A stretch of 38,979 nt of DNA, taken from the NCBI GenBank assembly GCA_022729705.1, contig DZAX01000020.1:1-38979 (forward strand), in the 5' to 3' direction. Source of the DNA: Helicobacter cetorum. GTDB taxonomy: Bacteria; Campylobacterota; Campylobacteria; Campylobacterales; UBA6016. Made by a program: the position numbers and the translations under genes. Below, in pieces: positions 31,908-38,979 of this stretch. The notes below the pieces were generated by a model, which saw only the letters and a program-made list of their open reading frames with translations, had not been told where the DNA came from and did no database searches. How positions within the stretch are numbered: position 1 is the first letter of the stretch; each line of letters starts with the position of its first letter.

Positions 31908-32223
31908 AACGACTGAAACTTTTGAAAAAAGCTTCACAAAGCTCTATAAGAAAGATAAGCAACTACTAACTGAGCTTGAGAAGTTGACTGATACGCTACA
32001 AATAAACTCTGATTTTGGAGAAAGCTTGGGTGGCGGTAGATTTAAAATTCGTTTGCGCAATAAGTCTAGCAATAAAGGAAAAAGCGGCGGCTACAGGGTA
32101 ATATCATACAGAAAGATAGAAGACGTTATTTTGCTTGTGCATATATACTCAAAAAGCGACATAGAAAATATATCCGAAGACAAACTAGACGAAATTATAA
32201 AATCTTACAACTATGGGAAATAA
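31897..32223 (+). CDS. RelE/HigB-like toxin
   Basis: A 108-residue protein starting GTG 31897. TETFEKSFTKLYKKDKQLL, GGRFKIRLRNKSSNKGKSGG then YRVISYRKIEDVILLVHIYS match the RelE-superfamily subgroup annotated as 'type II toxin RelE/ParE' with the Lys-Gly-rich loop. Such toxins cut mRNA at the ribosome. Its stop lies within the first codons of recQ (overlap if recQ starts at 32213), so metH, the pair and recQ can be one transcript. Confidence 0.75.
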   Translation: MEIKTTETFEKSFTKLYKKDKQLLTELEKLTDTLQINSDFGESLGGGRFKIRLRNKSSNKGKSGGYRVISYRKIEDVILLVHIYSKSDIENISEDKLDEIIKSYNYGK

Positions 32224-32224
32224 C

Positions 32225-34012
32225 GTGGTTAAAGATAAATACAAAACCCTAAAAACCGTATTCGGTCACGCCGCCTTTAGGAGTTTTCAAGAAGAGGCGG
32301 TAGACGCTATTACGAGCGGGCGGGATGTGATGATGGTGCTTCCCACAGGCGGCGGAAAGTCGCTTTGTTATCAGCTTCCTTCTCTCTTGATGGATGGTGT
32401 GACGGTTGTGGTGTCGCCGCTACTTGCCCTGATGCACGACCAGATAACGGCTCTTGGGGCTTTTGGGATAGAGGCGGCTATGGTCTCTTCTATGCAGTCG
32501 GCTCGCGAGATAGGCGGCGTGATGCAAAGGGCGAAAGACTCAAAGCTAAAGCTTTTGTACGTCGCACCTGAGAGGCTCAAAAATGATGGTTTTTTGAGGT
32601 TTTTGTAAAGCGTAAAGATAAACTTTTTTGTTGTTGACGAGGCGCACTGTGTGAGTGAGTGGGGGCATGAGTTTAGAGAGGATTATCGGCGGCTTCATCT
32701 ACTCAAAGAGCTTTTTGGCGACACTCCGATAGCGGCTTTTACGGCGACGGCGACGCGCCCCGTGGAGGAGGATATAAGAGGTCAACTAAGACTCAAAAAT
32801 CCCGTGACGATAAGAGCCAAAATCTCCAGAGACAACCTTGTAGTGCAGTCGGCGTATCGGGTGGGCAACGGGCGTGCGCAACTGCTGGAGTTTATCGACA
32901 AATTCAAAAACGAAAGCGGCATAGTCTACACGTTTACCCGCAAGGAAGCGGAGAGTATAGCGGAGTTTCTCACCTCCAAAAACATCCTCTCAAAACCATA
33001 TCACGCCGGACTTCCGACAAGTGAAAAAAACAACGCATACAAAGCTTTTCTAAACGACGAAATCCGCGTAGTAGTCGCCACGATCGCTTTTGGTATGGGA
33101 ATCGACAAGAGCAATATCCGCTTTGTGGCGCACACTTCACTACCAAAAACGATAGAAAACTACTACCAAGAGATAGGAAGGGCAGGGCGCGACGGGTTAG
33201 CCGCACAAACGCTACTGCTTTTCTCCTCCTCAGACATCGCCGAACGTAAAAGTATGATAGAGTCGCAACCAGACTCTGCGTACAAAAAAATGGCGTTTGA
33301 AAAGCTAGAGTCCATGGCAAAATTCGCCTCCTCTCAAAGCTGCCGCCACGCTCTTATTTCAGAGTATTTTGGAGATGAGGGCGTGCCATGCGGCTCTTTG
33401 TGCGACAACTGCTTGGAGCCCGACAAAGAGAGCGTGGATATATCACAGGATTCACTAAAACTGCTATCGGCGGTGTATCGCAGCGGACAGAGATTTGGTC
33501 TGCAATACGTCGTGGATATACTGCTAGGCCTAAAAAACCAAAAAATAGAGCAAAACGGACATCAAAACCTATCAGTATACGGTATAGGCAAAGACAAAAG
33601 CCGCAAACAGTGGCTCTCAATCGGAGATAGACTACTAGAGCTAAAAGCAATAAGACAGGGCGAGTACAGGGTGGCGTCACTAGACGAATACGGCATGGAG
33701 ATTATCAAAAACAAACCAACAGTCACAATAAGAAAAGAGAGACTAGAAGACAAAAAACCAAAAACAACCTTGCGCAAAGAGATATACAAACCAGTCTACG
33801 ACAACGACATCTTCGAAAAACTAAGAGCCCTCAGAGCAAGACTAGCAAAAGATAGCGGCGTACCGCCGTATGTGGTATTTAGCGACAAAACACTCAAAGA
33901 GATGGCGGACAAACTACCGCAAACAAAAGACGAAATATTACAAGTGGGCGGAGTGGGCGAGGTGAAGTTTGAACGGTATGGACGGGAGTTTTTGGAGGTT
34001 TTGGGGGAGTAA
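32225..34012 (+). pseudogene. recQ: ATP-dependent DNA helicase RecQ, interrupted by one in-frame stop
   Basis: The same frame runs through all RecQ parts: Walker A LPTGGGKSLCYQLPSLL, VSPLLALMHDQ, YVAPERL, DEAH box VDEAHCVSEWGHEFREDYR, TATRPVEEDI, motif VI GRAGRDG, the zinc cysteines (SCRHALISEYFG...CGSLCDNC) and a C-terminal HRDC-like domain. It is broken only by TAA at 32606-32608, between LRFL and SVKINFFVVDEAH. CAA to TAA, one transition, would explain it. A GTG at 32651 could restart translation but would lack the ATP-binding motif. GTG 32225 with GGGA ahead is the favoured start; ATG 32213 is possible. No other decay is visible, so the stop is recent, a sequencing error, or read through. 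Confidence 0.85.
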
Positions 34013-34170
34013 AATACCTAAATACACCAATCTGACGACTTTTGATCTTTATCGTTTTTATCGGTTTGAAATAAGTGAATTTTTGTTTTAAATTCTGTAC
34101 TAATCGGAATCATTGAAATTAAGATTTAGAAAAAGTTGTATAGTTTTCTTGTGGTATTACACCATGCCCG

Positions 34171-34198
34171 CTCTCCCGCATTTATACGGGAGAGTTTT
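34171..34198 (+). terminator. Rho-independent terminator downstream of recQ
   Basis: A perfect 8-base stem CTCTCCCG (34171-34178) / CGGGAGAG (34187-34194) with an 8-base loop is followed by TTTTAT. It is 160 bases past the recQ stop, on the plus strand; the space between holds no recognisable gene. Confidence 0.75.
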
Positions 34199-34211
34199 AT
34201 AGACGCAGTCG

Positions 34212-35081
34212 TTAATATGCTTTCAATCCGCTAAAGCTTACCGCCAGCTTCGAGGCGGTTTCCGCAACAAGTCTTTCAAGAAATTGATCCATCTTTGTCT
34301 TTTCAAGCCAAATAGGCTCTTTTACATTGGCTAGTTTTGCAAGGGTGCTCTCTGCGTCGCGCCTAGTTCCAAGCTCGTCTATAAGCCCCGCTTTTTGGGC
34401 TAGTCTTGCTGTGAATACTTTTGCGTTGGCAAAAGAGTCTGTTTTGTTTATATCCAAGCCTCTTGCACTCGCCACGTCTTCTGTAAACATCTTGTATGTG
34501 TCGTCTATCAAAGAGCCGATTTGCTCTCTCTCTTTTGGCGTCCATTTGCGAAACATCGTACCCGCTTCTTTGTACTCTCCGGCTTTGATTACTTGACTCT
34601 CTACGCCAAGCTTTTTCATCAGCCCTTCGACGTTTGCGCCCTCAAACAAGACTCCGATGGAGCCTATCGCACTTCCGGGATTCGCAACTATTTTATTTGA
34701 CCATATAGCGGCGTAGTAGCTTCCGCTTGCCATTGTACCCGCCGCATATGTGACCACGGGCATTTTTGCTTTTAGTCTTTTGATTGTTAGAGCCATTTCT
34801 ACCGAGGGCGCAACTGCTCCGCCGGGTGAGTCTACTATGACCAAAAGACCTTTTACTTTTGCATCTTCAATCTCTTTTATATCTTCCAAAAACTTATCAG
34901 CGGACATAATTGAACCACTGATATAGACTTTTGCAAGATTTGGGTGTGTTATCTTGTCCTCCGAGGAAGAGTAGAAAATTACAAAGACAATAAGCAAAAA
35001 CAAGAGTGCCTTAAAGTTGTTTTGTATAAAACTTATCGGAGCTGTTATTGGCCAAAACGCTCTGCTTACTATTTCATTCAT
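34212..35081 (-). CDS. sppA: Signal peptide peptidase SppA (S49 family)
   Basis: A 289-residue membrane-anchored protease that degrades cleaved signal peptides. One N-terminal membrane helix (about 24-38) is followed by the S49 core: VDSPGGAVAPSVEMA (about 83-97), GTMASGSYYAA with the nucleophile Ser (about 115-125), GSAIGSIGVLFEGANV and the Lys of the dyad in KAGEYKEAGTMF (about 165-176). It is the short, single-domain form. It overlaps the upstream amidohydrolase gene by 8 bases, forming a two-gene operon. Confidence 0.93.
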   Translation of the reverse strand: MNEIVSRAFWPITAPISFIQNNFKALLFLLIVFVIFYSSSEDKITHPNLAKVYISGSIMSADKFLEDIKEIEDAKVKGLLVIVDSPGGAVAPSVEMALTIKRLKAKMPVVTYAAGTMASGSYYAAIWSNKIVANPGSAIGSIGVLFEGANVEGLMKKLGVESQVIKAGEYKEAGTMFRKWTPKEREQIGSLIDDTYKMFTEDVASARGLDINKTDSFANAKVFTARLAQKAGLIDELGTRRDAESTLAKLANVKEPIWLEKTKMDQFLERLVAETASKLAVSFSGLKAY

Positions 35082-36312
35082 CTGTTTGTATTCCGTTTAT
35101 AATCAATTTATCAACCTTATTTGTGTGTAAAACTACTTGAAGAGCCAATTGCTCGTCATTTTCGACGCTTCCAGGTAGACAAAAGCCGATAATATCGGCG
35201 TTTGCGCCCTCTCTTAGGATTCCGCTATTTAGCCCAAGAGCTTTTGCCGCATTAAGCGTGACGCTTTTTAGGAGTTCGCCGCTGAGCGCCTCAAGATTGC
35301 GACCAGCATAGCCAAAAAGCGCACATCTCATCTCATTCCACAGATTAAGCGAGAAGTTTGAGCTTAGCCCGTCTGTTGCGGTGATATACGCTACGCCAAT
35401 TTGATTGGCGGTTTCAACGTCAAAATATTTACCGCCAAGCAGTCTATTTGACACGGGGCAGTGTATCGCAAAAAAACCCTCTTTTTGCATATACTCCAAC
35501 TCATTTTTTGCCGCGTGTGTACAGTGTACAAAGATGGCGGAGAGCGAGTCAAACTTTTTTAGAAAATCGATTGGTTTTATGACGCTTTTTTCAACTCCAA
35601 AGCGACTCTTAAAAAACGCCCCCAGCTCCCCTTTGCTCTCTTCAAGCCAAAGTCGTTCCGCTTCGCTCTCCATAAAATGGGAGCATATCTTAAGTCTGTT
35701 TTCTTTTGCAAAGTCCGCCGCAAAATCCATAAGCCCCAAAGAGCAAGAGTATGTCGAATGCAACGAAACGGCGGGAGTAAACATATCAGACGAGTGTCTT
35801 TGCGAGCCTATAAAACGCCTTAGAAAGTCTGATTTTACAGCGTCCGCTCTCTCTTCTCTTATCCCCAAAATCTCGTTAAATAGAGTAACTCTAAGCCCGC
35901 TTTTTGCCAAAGTCTCTATATCTTTGGCAAAAGAGCTAATCGCACCTATAGCCCCTATACCGCTTTTTTTCATTTGCGCTATAGCCTTTTGCATTGAGCT
36001 TTCAAGGTTGGCGTCAGATGTTAACTCTTTTGAGTCTATGACGCTTTGTAGCCAGCTTGCAAAGTTGCCGTATATTAAAGAGGTTTTGTTTTTACTAAAT
36101 TCTAAATGGGTGTGGGCGTTAATGAGAGAGGGCATGATAACAGAATTTTTGCCGATGTAGCTAAATTCCGCCTTCGGGTATCTTTGGCGAGCCAACTCTT
36201 TACTAAAGCTTATTTCTACAATTTTGGAGTCGTCATAAATAACCGCCCCACCCCTAATAATATCGCAACTTTTATCCATCGTCAAAAGATAATCGGCCGC
36301 CAAAATCTTCAT
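35074..36312 (-). CDS. Amidohydrolase, aminofutalosine deaminase family
   Basis: A 412-residue metal-dependent hydrolase of the cytosine/adenosine-deaminase type. The metal ligands are visible in LINAHTHLEFSK (HxH, about 65-76), CSHFMESEAERLW (about 214), FVHCTHAAKNE (about 250) and TATDGLSSN (Asp, about 305). Members in Campylobacterota are annotated as aminofutalosine deaminases of the futalosine menaquinone route, though some act as adenosine deaminases, so the substrate is not settled. First gene of an operon with sppA. Confidence 0.82.
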   Translation of the reverse strand: MKILAADYLLTMDKSCDIIRGGAVIYDDSKIVEISFSKELARQRYPKAEFSYIGKNSVIMPSLINAHTHLEFSKNKTSLIYGNFASWLQSVIDSKELTSDANLESSMQKAIAQMKKSGIGAIGAISSFAKDIETLAKSGLRVTLFNEILGIREERADAVKSDFLRRFIGSQRHSSDMFTPAVSLHSTYSCSLGLMDFAADFAKENRLKICSHFMESEAERLWLEESKGELGAFFKSRFGVEKSVIKPIDFLKKFDSLSAIFVHCTHAAKNELEYMQKEGFFAIHCPVSNRLLGGKYFDVETANQIGVAYITATDGLSSNFSLNLWNEMRCALFGYAGRNLEALSGELLKSVTLNAAKALGLNSGILREGANADIIGFCLPGSVENDEQLALQVVLHTNKVDKLIINGIQTDE

Positions 36313-36677
36313 TAGCTACATCCTAAATTTTTATGAGCAAATTTTACCTGTTTAGCGTTTATAGTTTTTGATCCAAGCTATTTGCGAGTTTGTAGCTATT
36401 TTTTCCGGAGTGTTTTGCGACGTACGTCGCCTCGTCTCTAAAGGAAATAGGTGTCAGGCACTCTTTTATGCATTTTCTTATTTTTTTCTTAAATAAAGGG
36501 GAAATGCAAAGGGTGTCAGGCACTCTTTTATGACCCACAAGCTAATTAAAATTCACTAATGAAAACTAACCGCTCCGACACCTTTTAACCAATATGTTGT
36601 TACTTTAAAACTCTGTTTTTATTATAGCTGGTTTGCTTGTTGGTATCATACGAGACCCCTATATTTCCAATATTTTA
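36313..36677. repeat. Gene-free 365 bases with TGTCAGGCAC repeats
   Basis: Two direct copies of a 20-base unit (GTGTCAGGCACTCTTTTATG at 36451 and 36513) are separated by 42 bases. An inverted, degenerate third copy (AAAGGTGTCGGAGC read on the minus strand) lies at about 36572-36588. The unit is itself nearly palindromic (AAAGgGTG....CACtCTTT), and TGCATTTTC/GAAATGCA flanks the space between copies. No coding frame is seen. It resembles the short repeats found beside REP-associated transposases; none is present here. Confidence 0.6.
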
Positions 36678-36938
36678 CTATGCCGAAACCTGCTGAACGG
36701 AAATCCCTTGTAAAAATCCCCTAACGCTCAAATCTTCATCTATACTATCCCAATGCACACCCTCGCCGTCGCCTAGTATCTCAAAATCGTTGCGCTGTGT
36801 CGGTGTAGCGCGCAGTAGTTTCGGAAACCAAGAAAGCGGTAGATGAAGCGCTCTGCCGTCTTTTAGCGATACGATTAGCTCATCTTCAGTGCATTGAATC
36901 TCGCTTGCTAGCGGATTATTTACTGCCAAAGTATTCAT
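36678..36938 (-). CDS. DUF2442 domain protein
   Basis: An 86-residue intact DUF2442 protein (VSLKDGRALHLPLSWFPKLL at about 30-49, then GEGVHWDSIDEDLSVRGFLQ at about 58-77). It overlaps the upstream DUF4160 gene by 23 bases and is certainly co-translated with it. The fold is small and its role is not established; the pairing suggests a two-component conflict module. The homologue at 10060 is half this length. Confidence 0.85.
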   Translation of the reverse strand: MNTLAVNNPLASEIQCTEDELIVSLKDGRALHLPLSWFPKLLRATPTQRNDFEILGDGEGVHWDSIDEDLSVRGFLQGISVQQVSA

Positions 36939-37155
36939 TCCAAGCCCCCATAAATTGTTTTTCGTGTTTTTGTACTAGTTTTTCAAGCTCGTTTAGTTCA
37001 TGTGCTTTGAAGTTTGTGAAACTTGCTAGCACTATTTCGCCAAGCCAAAATTTTGCAAGTTTTTTGCCGTCTTGCACATGAATATGCGGAGGTTCGCCAA
37101 GTTCATTGCTAAAAAAGAAAAACCTAAAAGCTCCAATTTTCAAAACGGTAGGCAT
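36916..37155 (-). CDS. DUF4160 domain protein
   Basis: A 79-residue DUF4160 protein. MPTVLKIGAFRFFFFSNELG then EPPHIHVQDGKKLAKFWLG carries the PPHIHV signature; the second half (AHELNELEKLVQKHEKQFMG) is helical. The favoured start is ATG 37155; TTG just before it is less likely. It is first in the two-gene operon with DUF2442. The fs-broken copy at 9920 keeps the same gene order. Confidence 0.85.
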   Translation of the reverse strand: MPTVLKIGAFRFFFFSNELGEPPHIHVQDGKKLAKFWLGEIVLASFTNFKAHELNELEKLVQKHEKQFMGAWNEYFGSK

Positions 37156-37168
37156 CAAAAACTTTAAT

Positions 37169-37516
37169 CTAAAAATTTAAATCTATTCTATTAAAAGAGT
37201 TATAAGTTTTGACTTTTGACGCCTCGTTTTCAGTCATGCAAGCCTCAAAATAGCTTTGTGCCTCTATTAAAAAAGCGTTACTAAGGCCATCCTCTCCATA
37301 TGAGCCAAATCTTCATTTTTGACTTATAACCGCATAGTTTCCGCTAGCCACAGCGATAAGAGAGTCGCAATCGTCAAATAGCTTTATCTCTACACACAAA
37401 ACCAAGATGTTGAAGATGAAACTCTTTTATCAAAAGCTCAGTTTCGGCATATCCGCCGCTAATATGCCTTAGCGTTGCGCCAACGTGTTCAAAAATGGGA
37501 ATTTGATATTTTGCAT
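37169..37516 (-). pseudogene. Unrecognised gene broken by several frameshifts
   Basis: On the minus strand, successive frames join into one protein-like text of about 115 codons: MQNIKFPF, EHVGATLRHISGGYAETELL...LQHLGF, CVEIKLFDDCDSLIAVASGN, NEDLAHMERMALVTL, then EAQSYFEACMTENEASKVKT...DLNF. At least three single-base shifts, mostly at A or T runs, break it, while the total length stays a multiple of three. I do not recognise the family. It lies between the DUF4160 gene and the TOPRIM gene and may be a lost third member of either group. Confidence 0.5.
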
Positions 37517-37530
37517 TGTTCGTTTTCTTT

Positions 37531-38181
37531 TTATGAAAATAGTCTTAGGAACTCTTTTAACTCGCTCACAAGAGGGTTTTCAAAATCCCAAATATCTTTT
37601 TTTAGGCTCTTTTCGCCTTTGCAGTTTTCGTCCGCCTTGCTCTCGTTTTCTTTGCAGTTGTCGTATCTTTGGTATATGTCTACCCAAAATTTATCAAAGG
37701 TCTTATCTTTTACTTTTTTGTCGTTTTCTTGTAAGCATTTGCGCCATGCTTCTAGGCAATCGGCGTATGTGGAGTCTTTTGATTTTATCTTTTTGAGAAG
37801 CGTTTCAAGCTCGCCGTTGCCATTGACGTTCATGATGTAGCAGGCAAACTTAATATCAAGTTTATCGCTTTTTTTCACTTGATTTACGCCGTCAAGTTTT
37901 AGATTATCGTCAAACTTTTCTAGGGCTCTGTTTATAAGTTCGACGCGCTTTTGTACACCCTCGTTATCAGCGTCTATAATAATCCCTATTTTTTGGTACT
38001 TTTCAAATTTAATCTCGTTTAGACACTCAAAAAGTTTTTTCTCGGATAACCCATTTAAGCATTCAAAATCGTCTATTTGACATATGGGAGGGTTGATTTT
38101 TGGCGTAATATTTAAAAAGGCGCTTAAGCCCTCTATAAAATACTGGTCATTATGGCTCTCGACTATAATAAGACTACTCAC
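37531..38181 (-). CDS. DUF3226 TOPRIM-like protein, partner of the AAA15 ATPase
   Basis: A 216-residue protein. LIIVESHNDQYFIEGL has the TOPRIM Glu (residue 8) and KIGIIIDADNEGVQKR the DxD pair (70, 72), the metal site of TOPRIM nucleases and primases. The rest (about 100-216) is helical and charged. Its start overlaps the ATPase stop by 8 bases. ATPase-TOPRIM gene pairs of this form (PARIS AriA-AriB, AbiL, OLD-like) are known anti-phage systems; membership here is inferred from architecture, since those use DUF4435 or other TOPRIM types. Confidence 0.75.
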   Translation of the reverse strand: MSSLIIVESHNDQYFIEGLSAFLNITPKINPPICQIDDFECLNGLSEKKLFECLNEIKFEKYQKIGIIIDADNEGVQKRVELINRALEKFDDNLKLDGVNQVKKSDKLDIKFACYIMNVNGNGELETLLKKIKSKDSTYADCLEAWRKCLQENDKKVKDKTFDKFWVDIYQRYDNCKENESKADENCKGEKSLKKDIWDFENPLVSELKEFLRLFS

Positions 38182-38880
38182 CCCTAAACTCTCCCGAATG
38201 CGAAAGCGAATAAGCTAGCTGTTCGCTGTCTCTTGGTTTGACTTTTATCGAATTGTCTTTTGGGTTTCTGTAAAACTCAAGATATACACCCTCGTCATCT
38301 GTATTTGCCGCATTGAAAGCCTCTATACACTCTCTTGAATGCGTCGTGGCAAATACTTGACAATTAGTCTCTTTGGATATGTCAAAAATCAGTTTCCAGA
38401 TATTTTGTAGCTGTGTATAGTGAATGCCGTTGTCTATCTCGTCGATAAAAAGCTGACCGTCTTCGCAAGCGTGAAGCATACAGATGATGGAGATATAATG
38501 CTTTAGTCCGTCGCCAAACTCTGTTAGGTCTATGTATTTACCGTTAAATTTGCATTGCGGTTTATCACGTCCTATTACTTTGAATGATTCTATTGTTGAG
38601 TCGAATTTTTGTATTAGGGCGTTTAGTTCTTGTTCTTTATCTTTTGTTTGGATTGTTTCATATGTTTTTATAAGATGATTATTTGATAATCCAAAGTTAT
38701 CGATAAAGCCTATATTTGACGCAATAAACTTAATAGAAAAGTTATTTGCATTGACTATTTTTTCTTCTCCGTTGGCGACAAAAATATACTCTTTTATGCC
38801 ATCCTTCTGGCTTAGTTGAAATTTAATATCTCTTTTGCTGGAAAAACTATGATAAATAGACGTCGCTTCTAAAAAAAAAT
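38174..38880 (-). pseudogene. AAA15/OLD-like ATPase, 5' part cut off by an IS66 element
   Basis: Coding on the minus strand shows the C-terminal half of an AAA15-type ATPase: FIASNIGFIDNFGL, the signature-like LTEFGDGLKHYISIICMLHA, Walker B LFIDEIDNGIHY and the QVFATTHSRECIEAF switch region. The Walker A half is missing. The frame runs on to 38917 with an ATG, but bases from 38881 belong to the IS, so that start is artificial. The true 5' half should lie beyond the IS, outside the window. With its TOPRIM partner it forms a probable, now disabled, defence module. Confidence 0.75.
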
Positions 38881-38979
38881 GTAACCATTCACCACCCCAA
38901 AACAACAAAGGAACCAAAGTTGCTTAATAAACACTATTATGACAGAACAAGAAGCAAGAGATATTTACCATCAGGGTGA
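38881..38979 (+). mobile_element. Left end of an IS66-family insertion sequence
   Basis: The sequence starting GTAACCATTCACCACCCC at 38881 begins with GTAA, as IS66 ends do. It abuts a run of nine A bases in the ATPase gene, and a transposase-like start follows 58 bases in. The right end and the expected 8-base target duplication are outside the window. Confidence 0.6.
38939..38979 (+). CDS. Start of IS66-family transposase (partial)
   Basis: ATG 38939 opens MTEQEARDIYHQG, and the last two bases (GA) are likely the start of a Glu codon. This matches the usual opening of IS66 TnpC transposases in this phylum (MTE.EAR.IY.QGEE...). The reading continues past the window edge, so the apparent TGA at 38977-38979 is out of frame. 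No accessory tnpA/tnpB genes precede it. Confidence 0.55.
   Translation, partial: MTEQEARDIYHQG

Noticed and set aside
38881-38917. The ATG at 38917 as the true start of the AAA15 ATPase
   Set aside because: The bases from 38881 onward look like an IS66 end, and the protein would lack its Walker A half.

Overview
The window reads as chromosomal DNA of a Campylobacterota (Epsilonproteobacteria), most likely a Sulfurimonas/Sulfuricurvum-like free-living member. The basis is protein resemblance (short ThiL, secG-frr-pyrE gene order, Mop protein inside the mod operon, PglF-type dehydratase, aminofutalosine-deaminase-family hydrolase), AT-rich DNA and many short overlapping genes. The genus is an inference; no rRNA or tRNA gene was seen.

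Layout. 1-2.8 kb: adaptation half of a type V-A (Cas12a) CRISPR-Cas locus, with a 5'-truncated cas4, then cas1, cas2, a hairpin-bearing leader and an array of 16 identical repeats and 15 spacers; cas12a itself would lie upstream, outside the window. 2.9-4.5 kb: a stand-alone AAA ATPase behind a palindromic promoter, then a C-terminal scrap of rsmE. 4.6-9.4 kb: an intact type III restriction-modification pair on the minus strand. 9.7-10.7 kb: a graveyard of small paired genes (frameshifted DUF4160 with short DUF2442, frameshifted antitoxin with truncated PIN toxin).

11-25.8 kb is mostly housekeeping: bioC; a tight secG-deacetylase-frr-pyrE-RDD-MFS operon; nhaD preceded by a ParE-type toxin-antitoxin pair; a modE-modA-mop-modB-modC molybdate operon with a good promoter overlapping a ModE-like operator; ridA, thiL, a flavoprotein sdhA/frdA without partner subunits, and a D-Ala-D-Ala carboxypeptidase. 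25.9-26.3 kb holds the first 15 codons of a TetR-type regulator with its operator, and an IS481 transposase scrap. 26.3-36.3 kb carries a PglF-like dehydratase, metH (with an in-frame palindromic insertion), a second toxin-antitoxin pair, recQ split by one in-frame stop, sppA and an amidohydrolase.

36.4-39 kb is accessory again: short dispersed repeats, a second and intact DUF4160-DUF2442 pair, a multiply frameshifted unknown gene, and a two-gene module of a TOPRIM-like DUF3226 protein with an AAA15/OLD-like ATPase. That module resembles PARIS/AbiL-type defence pairs in architecture, and its ATPase gene is cut by the left end of an IS66-family element at the window edge. Defence and conflict genes therefore bracket the housekeeping core at both ends, and several are visibly broken.
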